DNA of 64,000 nucleotides from Corynebacterium cystitidis (GCF_900187295.1 NZ_LT906473.1:372001-436000), one strand, 5' to 3'. Positions 24,643 to 34,125 are shown, counted from the first letter of the stretch. Numbers and translations: made by a program. The notes: generated from the letters alone by a model not told the origin.

Positions 24643-25486
24643 ACGACAAATGAGCGGCCTGGCCGCTGGCGTGCTAACAGTCACACTTCTAGGTAACTTC
24701 CCCGCCTTCGCTGATTCGAAGGTTGTGACTGGTAATGATGCTGGATTGATCGCTGAAATGATCAATACCAGTGAACCGATCACCTTGACGATTAAAAAGA
24801 CTCCGCGTAACCCTCATGATGAAGACACCGCTGGTGTCAAGCCACCCGGACCAATCGAAGGCGTGACGTTCGATCTTCAACGCGTCGAAAATATTGACGT
24901 GACCACCACGGCGGGCCGTAAAAGAGCTGAGAATATGACTGTTGATTCGGCCCGAGAAATCGGTTTAGGCTCCCCGATCTCCAGGGCTACAAACGGTAAA
25001 GGTGAAGCAGTATTCGCAGACCTTTCTCCGGGTCTCTACTTGGTTACCGAAAAGCTACCCGAAGACCAAAGAGAAAAGTATGCCTACGCACAGCCTTTCT
25101 TGGTGCTTCTTCCGTTGGGGTCTGTTGATGGAACAAAATTTGAGCACGATGGTTTAATTTTGGTAAAAAGCCAGACTCCACCGAAACCACCGAGCACACC
25201 GACCCCAACACCCACTCCGCCTCCTGGAACTCCACCAAATGTCCCCCCTGGTAAAACCACCCGTCCACCGGTTCCACCAGAAACCCCGCCAAGAGAAACC
25301 CCGCCGGTCACCACACCGCCCGAGGGTCCACCATCCACGCCACCTGGAGAGACCCCACCAGGAGAGACCCCAGGCTTACGACTGGCTGAAACCGGTGCGA
25401 ACGTAATTATCACTGCACTGGCGGCACTTCTATTGATCGCTACCGGTGGAGCGCTCATGCTCCGGAATCGGCGCGAACGCTCTTAA
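24632..25486 (+). CDS. Minor/base pilin with Pro-rich wall-spanning stalk, SpaB type
   Basis: A 284-residue protein: signal peptide (residues 1-27, ending FPAFADS), one Cna_B-like domain (about 50-175, with GVTFDLQRVENIDV and LSPGLYLVTEKLPED), a Pro/Thr/Glu stalk of about 70 residues (PTPTPTPPPGTPP and similar), then sorting signal LAETG (251-255), membrane helix and RNRRERS. SpaB-type base pilins anchor the shaft to peptidoglycan; the stalk suits crossing the thick mycolate wall. ATG 24632 lies inside the end of the sortase gene, so translation is coupled. No tip-adhesin gene follows. Confidence 0.88.
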   Translation: MMFKRQMSGLAAGVLTVTLLGNFPAFADSKVVTGNDAGLIAEMINTSEPITLTIKKTPRNPHDEDTAGVKPPGPIEGVTFDLQRVENIDVTTTAGRKRAENMTVDSAREIGLGSPISRATNGKGEAVFADLSPGLYLVTEKLPEDQREKYAYAQPFLVLLPLGSVDGTKFEHDGLILVKSQTPPKPPSTPTPTPTPPPGTPPNVPPGKTTRPPVPPETPPRETPPVTTPPEGPPSTPPGETPPGETPGLRLAETGANVIITALAALLLIATGGALMLRNRRERS

Positions 25487-25996
25487 GAAATGAAGCAGAG
25501 CAGAGGAAATCGTGCAATCGAGGTAAAAATGATTGGACATTGGTTCTAAGGGGCCGCACAAACTTCTTCGGCCAGTGCCATAGCCCGATGTAACAGAGCT
25601 AGGAAATCCCAAGCATGTAGCTAGGTTCTCAGCCTGTGCATTGGGCTATTCCTATAGTAAAGCTGTGTTGAGTTTCAGTAAGCGGGCAATTGCTTTTAAT
25701 GGGTGGGGTACAACCCTAATCCAGGGGATGGCGTGGCAGTAGTTGAGGTGCAAGTGGCGAATGCTCTTGGATGGGTTACTTTCTATTGCCATTTGGAAGC
25801 CACATCGACTGTAGAAGGCCTCATTCACTGGTCGACCTCGCCACCAATAAGAACCTTCGACGCGATAATTGTTCTGTCGTAGAGCAGTCCCAGCCTGAGC
25901 GTAGTGATAGACGATTCTTTGATAACTGTTATCAAAGGCCACGCTGATTGCACGGATGCTTATGCGTGTTAGGAACGGGGTTTTGAAGTGGTGTGG

Positions 25997-26030
25997 TGGG
26001 CTATCCAGCTATCTGTACCTGGATAGCCCA
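25997..26030. repeat. 12-bp perfect inverted repeat
   Basis: TGGGCTATCCAG (25997-26008) and CTGGATAGCCCA (26019-26030) flank a 10-nt loop. There is no T-run. It could end the pilus transcript or mark an old insertion edge. Confidence 0.6.
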
Positions 26031-26085
26031 TCAACGTAAAACTTCTCTACTGGCTGCGATGGACGGCTATGTTGCAATGAAATGC

Positions 26086-26121
26086 AAAAATCGGGCCCCA
26101 GGACCTGGGTGCCCGATTTTT
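26086..26121. terminator. Bidirectional Rho-independent terminator
   Basis: AAAAATCGGGC (26086-26096) pairs with GCCCGATTTTT (26111-26121); the A- and T-runs serve both strands. It ends the iron-box gene on the minus strand. Confidence 0.85.
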
Positions 26122-26144
26122 GTTACATTCACGTTAAAAACGTT

Positions 26145-26909
26145 TTACTCAGATGTAAGATTCACCAAATCCATCAAAAGGTTCGACAAGTCAGTCAGTG
26201 TGCGCGCCACAGTGGGAAAGGTAGCTGATACGGGGATCCGTGAACTCTCCGTGGTTTTGAGCATCATGATTCCTACCTCGCAGATATCAATGACAAACAC
26301 GCGGTGGCGCAAATGTTCACACACTGGTTGATATTGCGGGGCTAGGACAGTGCCTGGAGCCACGCCGGTTTCTACGGCGTGGACAATTCTGGCCAGATCA
26401 CTCTGAGATAAGGAACTGGCTACATCGTAGGCGCCTAGCCGATCGGTAGCCATGGCGGGAAGATGGCGGCTTTGGTCTGCCAGTTGAGAAAAATCGAAAG
26501 AGCAAACACCGGAAAAATAGTGCACGTGCAGCTTCGAAACATCCACAATCCCGGTCAGCCATGGGCCATCTGTATCGACCCATTCCACAAATCCTAAAGC
26601 GTGGGCACTTGCAGCGGTGGCCACCAGCTGAAAATGGGGGGCGTACATAGTTACGTCGAGACGCACCTGCGTCGGCAAAAAGTGGTCAAAGTCATGCCGT
26701 GAGCACGAGATCAGCCACCGATCTTGCTCGTCAAGGCAGTGCCCCGCTACCGGGATTACGCGTTGGAAGCCGCTGGAGTAGTCCACGAGCTGCATATCAC
26801 CGGTACCGGATACGATGCGCGCCGCAATGCTACGCGCGATATCTTCTGCGCCAAAGGCCTGGGGGCGGGCTTGATTATTGTGCGGTGCAGGTGAAGTCTG
26901 ATTCCACAT
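26145..26909 (-). CDS. Unrecognised protein under a DtxR-type iron box
   Basis: A 254-residue soluble protein without signal peptide. It begins with a flexible Gln/Pro-rich leader, then DIARSIAARIVSGTGDMQLVD, a beta-rich middle (WLISCSRHDFDHFL, VRLDVTMYAPHFQLVATAA) and helical C-terminal half. His residues are frequent. I do not recognise the family; a split-barrel (PNPOx-like) fold as in haem-utilisation proteins is a guess. The DtxR box at 26935-26953 predicts repression in iron-replete cells. A strong bidirectional terminator follows. Confidence 0.65.
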   Translation of the reverse strand: MWNQTSPAPHNNQARPQAFGAEDIARSIAARIVSGTGDMQLVDYSSGFQRVIPVAGHCLDEQDRWLISCSRHDFDHFLPTQVRLDVTMYAPHFQLVATAASAHALGFVEWVDTDGPWLTGIVDVSKLHVHYFSGVCSFDFSQLADQSRHLPAMATDRLGAYDVASSLSQSDLARIVHAVETGVAPGTVLAPQYQPVCEHLRHRVFVIDICEVGIMMLKTTESSRIPVSATFPTVARTLTDLSNLLMDLVNLTSE

Positions 26910-26934
26910 GGCATACCCTTTCCTTTAATTCAAG

Positions 26935-26953
26935 TAAGGTAAACCTAACCTAC
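26935..26953 (-). promoter_or_regulatory. DtxR/IdeR-type iron box
   Basis: The 19 bases TAAGGTAAACCTAACCTAC match about 15 positions of the DtxR consensus (TTAGGTTAG-S-CTAACCTAA). The site is 26 bp upstream of the minus-strand ATG at 26909, where it would block the promoter. Confidence 0.75.
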
Positions 26954-27006
26954 CTGCCGCGCAGCGTCAAGGGTTTAATGAAAATACTTTCGTGGACCGC
27001 GGTCTT

Positions 27007-27831
27007 CTACTCGCGCTCATTCGGGTGGAAGCCGATGCGGCCATCTTCACCTTCATCCAGGGAAATGATGCCTTCCATCTCCTTTTGAGTCAGCTCAAAG
27101 TCAAAGATATCCATATTTTCGCGCATGCGCTCAACATGGTTGGTCTTTGGAAATACGATGGTGCCGTTCTGGATATGCCAGCGCAAAACAACCTGGGCTG
27201 GGGTCTTCCCGTGGGCTTCGGCTGGTTCCACGATCTCAGGGATCTCGGTGAAGTCGCGCTTGAATTGGGCCAGTGGGTGCCATGCCTCAACAGCGATGGA
27301 GTGCACTTTGGCTGCGTCAACATCCTTCCACTGCTGGAAAAATGGGTGCAGCTCAATCTGGTTAACCACCGGAGTGACATCAGACGAACTTTCCAGCTTA
27401 TCTAAGTGTTCGGGTAGGAAATTGCACACGCCGATAGACTTGGTCAGGCCTTTATCGCGCTGTTGAACCATGGTCTTCCACGCGGTGGTGTACTTGTCCC
27501 GCATCGGCGCAGGCCAGTGGATCAGGTACAAGTCGACATAGTCGGTACCGAGGCGCTCCAGCGACTCTGCAAGTGCCTGGTCTGCGTCTTCGTGGCGGTC
27601 TTGCCACAATTTAGTGGTCAGAAAGATTTCTTCGCGGGGGATGCCGGAGCCAGCGATGGCACGCCCAACACCTTCCTCATTGCCGTAGAAAGCAGCAGTG
27701 TCGATGTGGCGGTAACCCACCTCAAGCGCGTCTGAAACAACACGTTCGGCATCCTCGGGTGCAACCAAGAAAGTGCCAAAACCCAGCTGTGGGATAGTAT
27801 TTCCATCATTGAGAGTAATTGAAGGGATCAT
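27007..27831 (-). CDS. Aldo/keto reductase (2,5-diketogluconate reductase type)
   Basis: A 274-residue AKR5-type NADPH-dependent TIM-barrel reductase. The tetrad appears as Asp (GYRHIDTAAFYGNE, with Tyr in the same motif), Lys (LTTKLW) and His (YLIHWPAPM). NADPH-binding elements are VNQIELHPF, PAQVVLRWHIQNGTIVFPKT and the C-terminal FDFELTQKEM. Its physiological substrate may be 2,5-diketo-D-gluconate or other aldehydes and ketones, possibly methylglyoxal. ATG 27831, SD-like GGGATC is weak. Single gene. Confidence 0.92.
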   Translation of the reverse strand: MIPSITLNDGNTIPQLGFGTFLVAPEDAERVVSDALEVGYRHIDTAAFYGNEEGVGRAIAGSGIPREEIFLTTKLWQDRHEDADQALAESLERLGTDYVDLYLIHWPAPMRDKYTTAWKTMVQQRDKGLTKSIGVCNFLPEHLDKLESSSDVTPVVNQIELHPFFQQWKDVDAAKVHSIAVEAWHPLAQFKRDFTEIPEIVEPAEAHGKTPAQVVLRWHIQNGTIVFPKTNHVERMRENMDIFDFELTQKEMEGIISLDEGEDGRIGFHPNERE

Positions 27832-28035
27832 GGTTTCAGATCCTACTGAAATTCACCACCTACCACCCGGCAAACATCCGCTCCAACCGAATCGGGCACT
27901 CAACGGGGGTGCAAATACTGTCGGCCTTCCAACCTTTACGATGTCTACGGGCGAGGGATTCTCGATATCACAAGCATTTATCGAATTCGATCAGGGGATT
28001 GGAGAGGGGCTGTTGAGAAGTCCCTCCACATCTCC

Positions 28036-28824
28036 TTAGAAGTCAAAGCCGCCGAAATCGAAGCCGCCGCTAAAGTCTCCTCCGCCGAAGTCGCCGTCTC
28101 CTAGGTCGCTGTCTCCTAGGTCGTCTCCCATCTCGCCTTCTGCACCGCCCATGTCATCCATGTCGCCTCCTCCTATGTCGCCGGCAGCAAATTCCTCGGC
28201 GGACGGGGTACCCGCCATTCCCGCAAACATCGCCGAGAACATCATCATCGAAGATGCGGTCCACATACCGGTCATCATTGCAGGTGCCCACCACGCAGCG
28301 GAGTACCAACCAGCAGGGACTGGGCGACCAGCCACCTTGCCGCCCGGGTAGTAGTTTGGGGTTTCGTCGGAAGCAACCGGGGAAGCGGTCAAAGTCGTCC
28401 CGTCTTCTTGACGGATAGTACGACGCTCCGTCACCTTTCCTGCGCGACGCTGGCCCTCAAGCTCAGGTAGTTGCGGGCCAGGAGTCATGCCCATGATCTC
28501 GCGGGCAGCATTGACGTAGTGCATGCCCTCCAACGCGGACTCGCGTGCTAGCTGAGCCTGTTTCGTCGTCGACGCGGTGGACAGTGCCGATGCAGCTGCG
28601 TTGTAGCGCTCGGACGCGTCGGCCATCGCCTGAGTGGATGCTGCGTCTTCGCCAGAAATGTTCAGCACTTGGGAGCCGAGGCGGTCGACCCAGCGGCGCG
28701 CATCAGCCACAGCGTCTTCAAACTGGACAGCTTCTAATTCTTGCTGCTTCTTCTTGTCGTTGCGTGAGCTAATGAACCAAATAATGCCGCCGGCAACGGC
28801 GAGGAGAAGGAGGAGTTCCATCAT
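28036..28824 (-). CDS. Membrane-anchored protein with acidic Gly/Asp/Phe-rich tail
   Basis: A 262-residue protein: N-terminal signal anchor (MELLLLLAVAGGIIWFISS), a helical, Ala-rich coiled-coil-like region (about 25-115), then a Trp/Met-rich hydrophobic stretch (WYSAAWWAPAMMTGMW), and a tail of Gly-Asp-Met and Gly-Asp-Phe repeats ending GGFDFGGFDF. It resembles uncharacterised corynebacterial proteins encoded upstream of tig. The function is unknown. ATG 28824 (or 28821) has AAGG upstream. The low-complexity tail may self-associate. Confidence 0.75.
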   Translation of the reverse strand: MMELLLLLAVAGGIIWFISSRNDKKKQQELEAVQFEDAVADARRWVDRLGSQVLNISGEDAASTQAMADASERYNAAASALSTASTTKQAQLARESALEGMHYVNAAREIMGMTPGPQLPELEGQRRAGKVTERRTIRQEDGTTLTASPVASDETPNYYPGGKVAGRPVPAGWYSAAWWAPAMMTGMWTASSMMMFSAMFAGMAGTPSAEEFAAGDIGGGDMDDMGGAEGEMGDDLGDSDLGDGDFGGGDFSGGFDFGGFDF

Positions 28825-28990
28825 TTTCTACCTTATTAAGGGGACAGTGTGTCTTACAGTATCTCTTGATGTCTTGCTACTTACTACAACTCCTACCTAT
28901 CCGAACTAGTTCCCGTTTTGGCGCACACCGGTGCAGTAGGGTATGCTGGCATGCGCATCGAAACGGCACGTTGTGTTAAATCCATGCAGT

Positions 28991-29065
28991 GGGAATGTCG
29001 TATAGTGGCTAATACCTCAGCCTTCCAAGCTGAAGACGCGGGTTCGATTCCCGTCATTCCCTCCA
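28991..29065 (+). tRNA. tRNA-Gly (anticodon TCC)
   Basis: The acceptor stem GGGAATG pairs with CATTCCC (29055-29061), followed by discriminator T and encoded CCA (29063-29065). The anticodon stem CAGC/GCTG holds loop CTTCCAA, giving TCC for GGA codons. T-arm GCGGGTTCGATTCCCGT. A possible promoter is TTGGCG (28918) with TATGCT (28942). Confidence 0.95.
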
Positions 29066-29075
29066 CGATTGATCT

Positions 29076-29107
29076 AAAGCCCGGCTTGATTGAGAGCCGG
29101 GCTTTTT
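29076..29107 (+). terminator. Terminator of tRNA-Gly
   Basis: AAAGCCCGGCT pairs with AGCCGGGCTTT and runs into TTTT, 10 nt after the tRNA. Confidence 0.9.
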
Positions 29108-29179
29108 CAATGTCGCTTGTGCCGGTTGAACTGGTGAATTGGTAAATGAGCAAACCTTGTGTAGGGTACTTCAAGGACA

Positions 29180-29253
29180 CGGGGCGTGGCGCAGTTTGGT
29201 AGCGCACCTGCTTTGGGAGCAGGGGGTCGCAGGTTCAAATCCTGTCGCCCCGA
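29180..29253 (+). tRNA. tRNA-Pro (anticodon TGG), copy 1
   Basis: A 74-nt cloverleaf: acceptor CGGGGCG/CGCCCCG, discriminator A, anticodon stem CTGC/GCAG around TTTGGGA (TGG). The T-arm is CGCAGGTTCAAATCCTGTC. CCA is not encoded. Identical to the copy 282 bp downstream. Confidence 0.95.
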
Positions 29254-29261
29254 CGTGTGAA

Positions 29262-29300
29262 AGAAAGGTCTTGCCGACGATCGGCAAGACCTTTCTTTTC
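29262..29300 (+). terminator. Terminator after tRNA-Pro copy 1
   Basis: AGAAAGGTCTTGCCGA (29262-29277) and TCGGCAAGACCTTTCT (29281-29296) form a 16-bp stem with a 3-nt loop, followed by TTTC. Confidence 0.9.
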
Positions 29301-29461
29301 TGTTGGGGCCCACGGACGAAGTGGGATCGCACTGAGCTGCTTGGGATTCTACCGACCAGCAGTGAGCAGTCAGTCCGGAGCGTGAGTTGGTGTTGACCGA
29401 CCCCGAGTGCATGGCGAGAAAGCGAGGTTCGGTAGAATCTGCGAAGTACGTTTTATATGTA

Positions 29462-29535
29462 CGGGGCGTGGCGCAGTTTGGTAGCGCACCTGCTTTGGGA
29501 GCAGGGGGTCGCAGGTTCAAATCCTGTCGCCCCGA
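29462..29535 (+). tRNA. tRNA-Pro (anticodon TGG), copy 2
   Basis: Same 74 bases as the gene at 29180-29253. The 208-bp spacer between copies carries the first copy's terminator and an 11-bp inverted repeat (29345-29355 and 29429-29439). It lies 57 bp before tig. Confidence 0.95.
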
Positions 29536-29592
29536 CAAGGTGCACGCCTTCAGAAGTTTTATTCGTATCCAAAGTATCCAGGAGGGTAACTC

Positions 29593-31011
29593 GTGCAGAC
29601 TACCGTCAATAAGCTCAGCGACACCCGTATCAAGCTGACAGTCAACGTTCCCTTCGGGGAGCTCGAGCCAGAAATTGATCAAGCGTACGCAACGATCGCC
29701 CAGCAGGTCACCATTCCCGGCTTCCGTAAGGGCAAGGCACCTCGCCAGCTGATCGACGCACGCTTCGGTCGCGGCCCGATCCTGGAGCAGGTTGTCAACG
29801 ATATGCTGCCAACCCGTTACGAAAAAGCCTGTGTTGAAAACGATATCAAGGCCATCAACCAGCCACAGATCGAGATCACCAAGATCGAGGATAACGAATT
29901 CGTCGAGTTCACCGCTGAGGTTGACGTCCGCCCAGAAATCGAGGTTCCTGACTTCTCCAAGATCTCTGTCGAGGTTCCAGCGATCAAGGTTGACGATGAG
30001 GCTTTGGACGAGGAAATTGACAAGCTGCGCGAACGCTTCGGTGAGCTCAAGGACACCAAGCGCAAGTTAAAGACCGGCGATTTTGCCATCATCGACATCG
30101 AAGCTGAGGTTGACGGTGAAAAGATCGACGAAGCAACCGCTGAGGGCTTGAGCTACCAGATCGGCGACGACGATCTGATCAAGGGCCTAGACACCGCGCT
30201 GCGCGGAATGAAAACCGGTGAGGACAACGAGTTCACCGCCGAGATGCAGCACGGCGAGCACAAGGGCAAAGAAGCCACCGTCAAGGTGCATGTCCAGCAG
30301 ACCAAGGAGCGTAAGCTGCCTGAGTTTGATGACGAGTTCGCACAGATGGCATCCGAGTTTGACACAGCAGAAGAACTGCGCGAGAACACCAAGGCCCAGC
30401 TGGAAGAATCCAAGAAGGCGCAGCAGGCAGCAGATATCCGCGACGAGGTTCTTAAGGCGGCACTGGAGCAGTGCGAGTTCGCTCTGCCGGAGTCGGTCGT
30501 GGAGGAGCAGGTCCACAACCAGCTGCACCAGCTGCTGGGACAAATGGCTCACGACGAGAACGCTCTTGCACAGCTGCTCGAAGCACAGGGTACCACCCGC
30601 GAAGAGTTTGACAAGCAAACCCGCGGCCAGGCTGAAGAGTCCGTGCGCACCCAGCTCTTCCTCGACGCAGTTGCAGAGAAAGAAGAGCCTGAGGTGTCCC
30701 AGCAGGAACTGACCGACCACATCCTGTTCACCGCGCAGTCTTACGGCATGGACCCGAACCAGTTCGTGGGCCAGCTGCAGCAATCCGGCCAGATCGCGAA
30801 CCTATTCGCGGATGTGCGCCGTGGCAAGGCACTGGCGGCAGCAATCTCGCGTACCTCCGTCAAGGATGATGAGGGCAACGACATTGACCCAAACATCTAC
30901 TTCGGCGAGATCGAAGAAGACGAGGATGTAGACGAGCCAGTCAACCAGGACGCTGCTGAGGAGACCGTTGAGGAATCCAAGGCAGAAGAGTCCACGGAAG
31001 AAGAGAAGTAA
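29593..31011 (+). CDS. tig: Trigger factor
   Basis: A 472-residue ribosome-associated chaperone and peptidyl-prolyl isomerase. The N-terminal ribosome-binding domain has the signature [17 protein letters not shown] (about residues 44-60). The FKBP-type PPIase domain follows ([16 protein letters not shown] and [17 protein letters not shown]), then the long helical C-terminal arm. An extra acidic Glu/Asp tail ([12 protein letters not shown]... EESTEEEK) is usual in corynebacteria. Start GTG 29593 with GGAGG 8 nt upstream. Followed by a terminator, then clpP1. Confidence 0.97.
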   Translation: MQTTVNKLSDTRIKLTVNVPFGELEPEIDQAYATIAQQVTIPGFRKGKAPRQLIDARFGRGPILEQVVNDMLPTRYEKACVENDIKAINQPQIEITKIEDNEFVEFTAEVDVRPEIEVPDFSKISVEVPAIKVDDEALDEEIDKLRERFGELKDTKRKLKTGDFAIIDIEAEVDGEKIDEATAEGLSYQIGDDDLIKGLDTALRGMKTGEDNEFTAEMQHGEHKGKEATVKVHVQQTKERKLPEFDDEFAQMASEFDTAEELRENTKAQLEESKKAQQAADIRDEVLKAALEQCEFALPESVVEEQVHNQLHQLLGQMAHDENALAQLLEAQGTTREEFDKQTRGQAEESVRTQLFLDAVAEKEEPEVSQQELTDHILFTAQSYGMDPNQFVGQLQQSGQIANLFADVRRGKALAAAISRTSVKDDEGNDIDPNIYFGEIEEDEDVDEPVNQDAAEETVEESKAEESTEEEK

Positions 31012-31026
31012 AAGCCATCTGAGCGC

Positions 31027-31070
31027 CCCGCCCTATTCTGTGCATTAGTGCAGGTGAAGGGCGGGTTTTC
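31027..31070 (+). terminator. Terminator of tig
   Basis: CCCGCCCT (31027-31034) pairs with AGGGCGGG (31058-31065), followed by TTTTC. Confidence 0.85.
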
Positions 31071-31169
31071 TCGTCGTTACGCCCATAGCGAACAAACGCG
31101 ACTTTCAAATGGCACCCGAGTAAGGTGGTGTCATTGACCGAAACGTTAGAACAAAAGGAGCACGTTGTA

Positions 31170-31778
31170 ATGAGCACTGAGACTCACTTACCACAGATGA
31201 CCGCCCCTGGTGCGGGAATGAACCTGGGCGATTCTGTGTACGATCGCTTGCTGCGCGAACGCATTATTTTCTTGGGCCAGGAGGTTAACGATGAGATCGC
31301 GAACAAACTGTGCGCGCAGATCCTGCTGCTCACCGCGGAAGACCCCACCCGCGATATCTCGCTGTACATTAACTCCCCCGGTGGCTCCGTGACCGCGGGC
31401 ATGGCGATTTTTGACACCATGAAATACTCCCCATGCGATATCCGCACCTACGGTATGGGCCTCGCGGCGTCTATGGGCCAATTCCTGCTTTCCGGTGGTA
31501 CCAAAGGCAAGCGCTACGCTCTGCCACACGCACGCATTATGATGCACCAACCATCCGCAGGCGTGGGCGGTACCGCAGCCGATATCGCCATCCAGGCTGA
31601 ACAGTTCGCCCAGACCAAGCGTGAAATGGCTGAGTTGATCGCTGAGCACACCGGCCAGACCTTTGAGCAGATCACGAAAGACTCGGACCGCGACCGCTGG
31701 TTCACCGCCCAGGAGGCGAAAGACTACGGCATTGTTGACCATGTCATTGAGCACGCTGACAGCTCGATTAGCAACTAG
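31170..31778 (+). CDS. clpP1: ATP-dependent Clp protease proteolytic subunit 1
   Basis: A 202-residue serine peptidase. The catalytic Ser is S101 in AASMGQF and the His is H126 in MMHQPSAG; the Asp lies in the TKDSDRDRWF region. [18 protein letters not shown] is the oxyanion-hole strand. In actinobacteria ClpP1 and ClpP2 form a mixed tetradecamer fed by ClpX or ClpC and the complex is usually essential. ATG 31170 has AGGAG 10 nt upstream. clpP2 follows after 21 bp in the same operon. Confidence 0.97.
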   Translation: MSTETHLPQMTAPGAGMNLGDSVYDRLLRERIIFLGQEVNDEIANKLCAQILLLTAEDPTRDISLYINSPGGSVTAGMAIFDTMKYSPCDIRTYGMGLAASMGQFLLSGGTKGKRYALPHARIMMHQPSAGVGGTAADIAIQAEQFAQTKREMAELIAEHTGQTFEQITKDSDRDRWFTAQEAKDYGIVDHVIEHADSSISN

Positions 31779-31799
31779 AACTAGAAGGAGAAAACAACG

Positions 31800-32420
31800 A
31801 TGACTTTCCAGATGCCTCACTCCCGCTACGTTCTGCCGAGCTTTATCGAGCAGTCCAGTTACGGAACCAAGGAAACCAACCCCTACTCCAAGCTCTTTGA
31901 GGAGCGCATCATCTTCTTGGGCACCCAGGTCGATGACACCTCCGCGAACGACATCATGGCGCAGCTGCTCGTGCTGGAATCCCAGGACCCAGACCGCGAC
32001 ATCACCATGTACATCAACTCCCCAGGAGGCTCGTTCACCTCGCTGATGGCGATCTACGACACCATGCAGTATGTGCGCCCCGACGTGCAGACCGTCTGCC
32101 TGGGCCAGGCTGCTTCTGCAGCTGCAATCTTGCTCGCGGCTGGTGCACCAGGCAAACGCGCAGCACTTCCGAACTCACGCATCCTGATCCACCAGCCATC
32201 CACCCAAGGCACCCAAGGCCAGGTGTCTGACCTGGAGATTCAGGCAGCAGAGATTGAGCGGATGCGCCGCCTCATGGAAGAGACTCTGGCGCGCCACTCC
32301 GGCCGTACCGCTGAGCAGATCCGCATTGATACTGACCGCGACAAGATCCTCACCGCTGAGGAAGCAGTCGACTATGGCATCATCGACCAGGTCTTCGACT
32401 ACCGCAAGCTGAACGGATAA
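31800..32420 (+). CDS. clpP2: ATP-dependent Clp protease proteolytic subunit 2
   Basis: 206 residues. Catalytic Ser about S106 in [14 protein letters not shown] and His in [30 protein letters not shown] precedes. The longer N-terminus ([14 protein letters not shown]) is typical of ClpP2, which carries the N-terminal extension seen in mycobacterial and corynebacterial pairs. ATG with AGAAGGAG about 8 nt upstream. The operon ends at the terminator 32464-32500. Confidence 0.97.
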   Translation: MTFQMPHSRYVLPSFIEQSSYGTKETNPYSKLFEERIIFLGTQVDDTSANDIMAQLLVLESQDPDRDITMYINSPGGSFTSLMAIYDTMQYVRPDVQTVCLGQAASAAAILLAAGAPGKRAALPNSRILIHQPSTQGTQGQVSDLEIQAAEIERMRRLMEETLARHSGRTAEQIRIDTDRDKILTAEEAVDYGIIDQVFDYRKLNG

Positions 32421-32463
32421 TAGAGCTCATCACCGAGCGCGAAACCAACTTCGCGAAATGTGT

Positions 32464-32500
32464 AAACCGCTGCGTCCCGATAATTTTGGCGCAGCGGTTT
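32464..32500 (+). terminator. Terminator of clpP1P2
   Basis: AAACCGCTGCG (32464-32474) pairs perfectly with CGCAGCGGTTT (32490-32500). Confidence 0.85.
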
Positions 32501-32618
32501 ATGCTTTGCAGCTTTCCTCGCCCGCGGGCAAAGCTGGGCCATTGCCTACCGCAGCAATGAGACGTAGCATTGTTCGAACACCGAAAGTAACTTATCCCAT
32601 AATCGAGGAGCGGAATTG

Positions 32619-34088
32619 GTGACTACCTACAATAAACTTATCTCCAACCAGATCTACATTGGCGGCTGGCGCGATGGCTCGTCGGACAAGTCGACTGTTT
32701 CAAAGAACCCGTTCGACGACGCTGAGATCTCCACCATCAAGAATGCTTCCCAGGCGGATGTCGACGAAGCGTACGCTTCAGCCCAGGAAGCGCAGAAAGA
32801 GTGGGCGGCGCTTCCTCCAGCTAAGCGCACCGCAGTGCTCACTAAGGCAGCTGACTTCGTCGCAGAGCACAAAGACGACATCGCCCAGTTGATCTCGCGC
32901 GAGTCTGGTTCCACCGTGATTAAAGCGGGCACTGAGGTTGGGATTGCGATTCGTGCGATCCGCGAGGCCGCTACCTTCCCCAGCCGTATCCACGGCAGTA
33001 TTCATCCGTCAAATACACCGGGAAAGACCAACTTTGTGTTCCGTGAACCGCTCGGTGTAGTCGGTGTGATTAGCCCGTGGAACTTCCCCTTCGCGCTGTC
33101 CATGCGCTCGGTCGCCCCAGCACTAGCCTGCGGTAACGCCGTGGTGCTCAAGCCGGCCTCCGACACTCCGGTTGTCGGAGGAACTTTGCTGGCCACCATC
33201 TTCGAGGCCGCGGGTTTGCCCGCAGGCGTGCTCAACGTGGTTGTTGGCTCCGGTTCTGAGATTGGTGGCTACTTCGTGGAATCCCCAGTCCCGTCGCTCA
33301 TTTCGTTTACCGGTTCAACACCTGTGGGCAAGAACGTTGGTGCAACCGCGGTGGGCGGCAAGTGGATCAAGAAGGTCGCCCTTGAGCTCGGCGGAAACGC
33401 ACCATTTGTAGTGCTTGACGACGCCCAACTGGACGAAGCGGTCGCCGCTGCTTCCATGGGCAAATTCTTGCACCAGGGACAGATCTGCATGTCTATTAAC
33501 CGCATCATTGTTGATGCGAGTTTGTACGACGCGTTCGTCGAAAAGTATGTCGACCGCGTCTCGAAGCTTCGCGCGGGGGATCAGACCAACCCGGACAACT
33601 GTGTAGGCCCGATTATTAATGACCAACAGTGTGAGTCGGTGAAATCCAAGATCGAGCAGGCGCGAGCGGACGGTGCCCGTGAGGTTGTCAGCGGTGAGAT
33701 CAAGGGCCGCGTGATCCCGCCACACGTGTTTGCGGACGTGACACCTGAGATGGAGTTGTTCCGTGAGGAGATTTTCGGCCCAGTAGTAGGAATTGTCAAA
33801 GCTCGCGATGAAGCGCACGCCTTGGAGCTGGCTAATGACACAGAGTTTGGTTTGTCGTCGGCAGTGTTTACCTCTGACCTGGCGCGCGGCGTGCAGTTTG
33901 CGCGCGGCATCAAGGCAGGCATGACCCATATCAACGACATCACAGTCAATGACGAGGCACACGTAATGTTTGGCGGTGAGAAGAACTCCGGCCTGGGTCG
34001 CTTCAACGGCGAGTGGGCAATCGAAGAGTTCACCACAGACCACTGGGTTGGGGTGCAAGCCCACCCGCATACCCACTTCCCGATCTAA
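32619..34088 (+). CDS. NAD(P)-dependent aromatic aldehyde dehydrogenase
   Basis: An ALDH-superfamily enzyme of 489 residues. Catalytic Cys290 lies in [11 protein letters not shown] and general base Glu256 in [30 protein letters not shown] and [13 protein letters not shown] form the cofactor site. It resembles benzaldehyde/vanillin dehydrogenases (XylC/Vdh type), which would fit a role feeding aromatic aldehydes into the pca or ben routes next door; substrate is inference. Start GTG 32619 (GAGGAG 8 nt upstream) or TTG 32616. Its 3' end is repeated as a decayed copy at 35555-35690. Confidence 0.88.
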   Translation: MTTYNKLISNQIYIGGWRDGSSDKSTVSKNPFDDAEISTIKNASQADVDEAYASAQEAQKEWAALPPAKRTAVLTKAADFVAEHKDDIAQLISRESGSTVIKAGTEVGIAIRAIREAATFPSRIHGSIHPSNTPGKTNFVFREPLGVVGVISPWNFPFALSMRSVAPALACGNAVVLKPASDTPVVGGTLLATIFEAAGLPAGVLNVVVGSGSEIGGYFVESPVPSLISFTGSTPVGKNVGATAVGGKWIKKVALELGGNAPFVVLDDAQLDEAVAAASMGKFLHQGQICMSINRIIVDASLYDAFVEKYVDRVSKLRAGDQTNPDNCVGPIINDQQCESVKSKIEQARADGAREVVSGEIKGRVIPPHVFADVTPEMELFREEIFGPVVGIVKARDEAHALELANDTEFGLSSAVFTSDLARGVQFARGIKAGMTHINDITVNDEAHVMFGGEKNSGLGRFNGEWAIEEFTTDHWVGVQAHPHTHFPI

Positions 34089-34125
34089 TATCCCCCAACC
34101 TGTCGCACGACTAGAATGCACGCTT

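Larger units (their letters stand above)
25487..26144. other. Gene-poor region after the pilus operon
   Basis: About 650 bp, AT-richer than the flanks. A minus-strand frame of 96 codons (25942-25652) has no SD and no recognisable domain, so I do not call it a gene. Two strong hairpins at 25997-26030 and 26086-26121 are listed separately. A SpaC-like tip pilin would be expected here by comparison with C. diphtheriae spa loci; none is seen. Confidence 0.5.

Noticed and set aside
25652..25942. 96-codon minus-strand ORF after the pilus genes
   Set aside because: No SD, no recognisable domain, low coding character; left as unassigned DNA.
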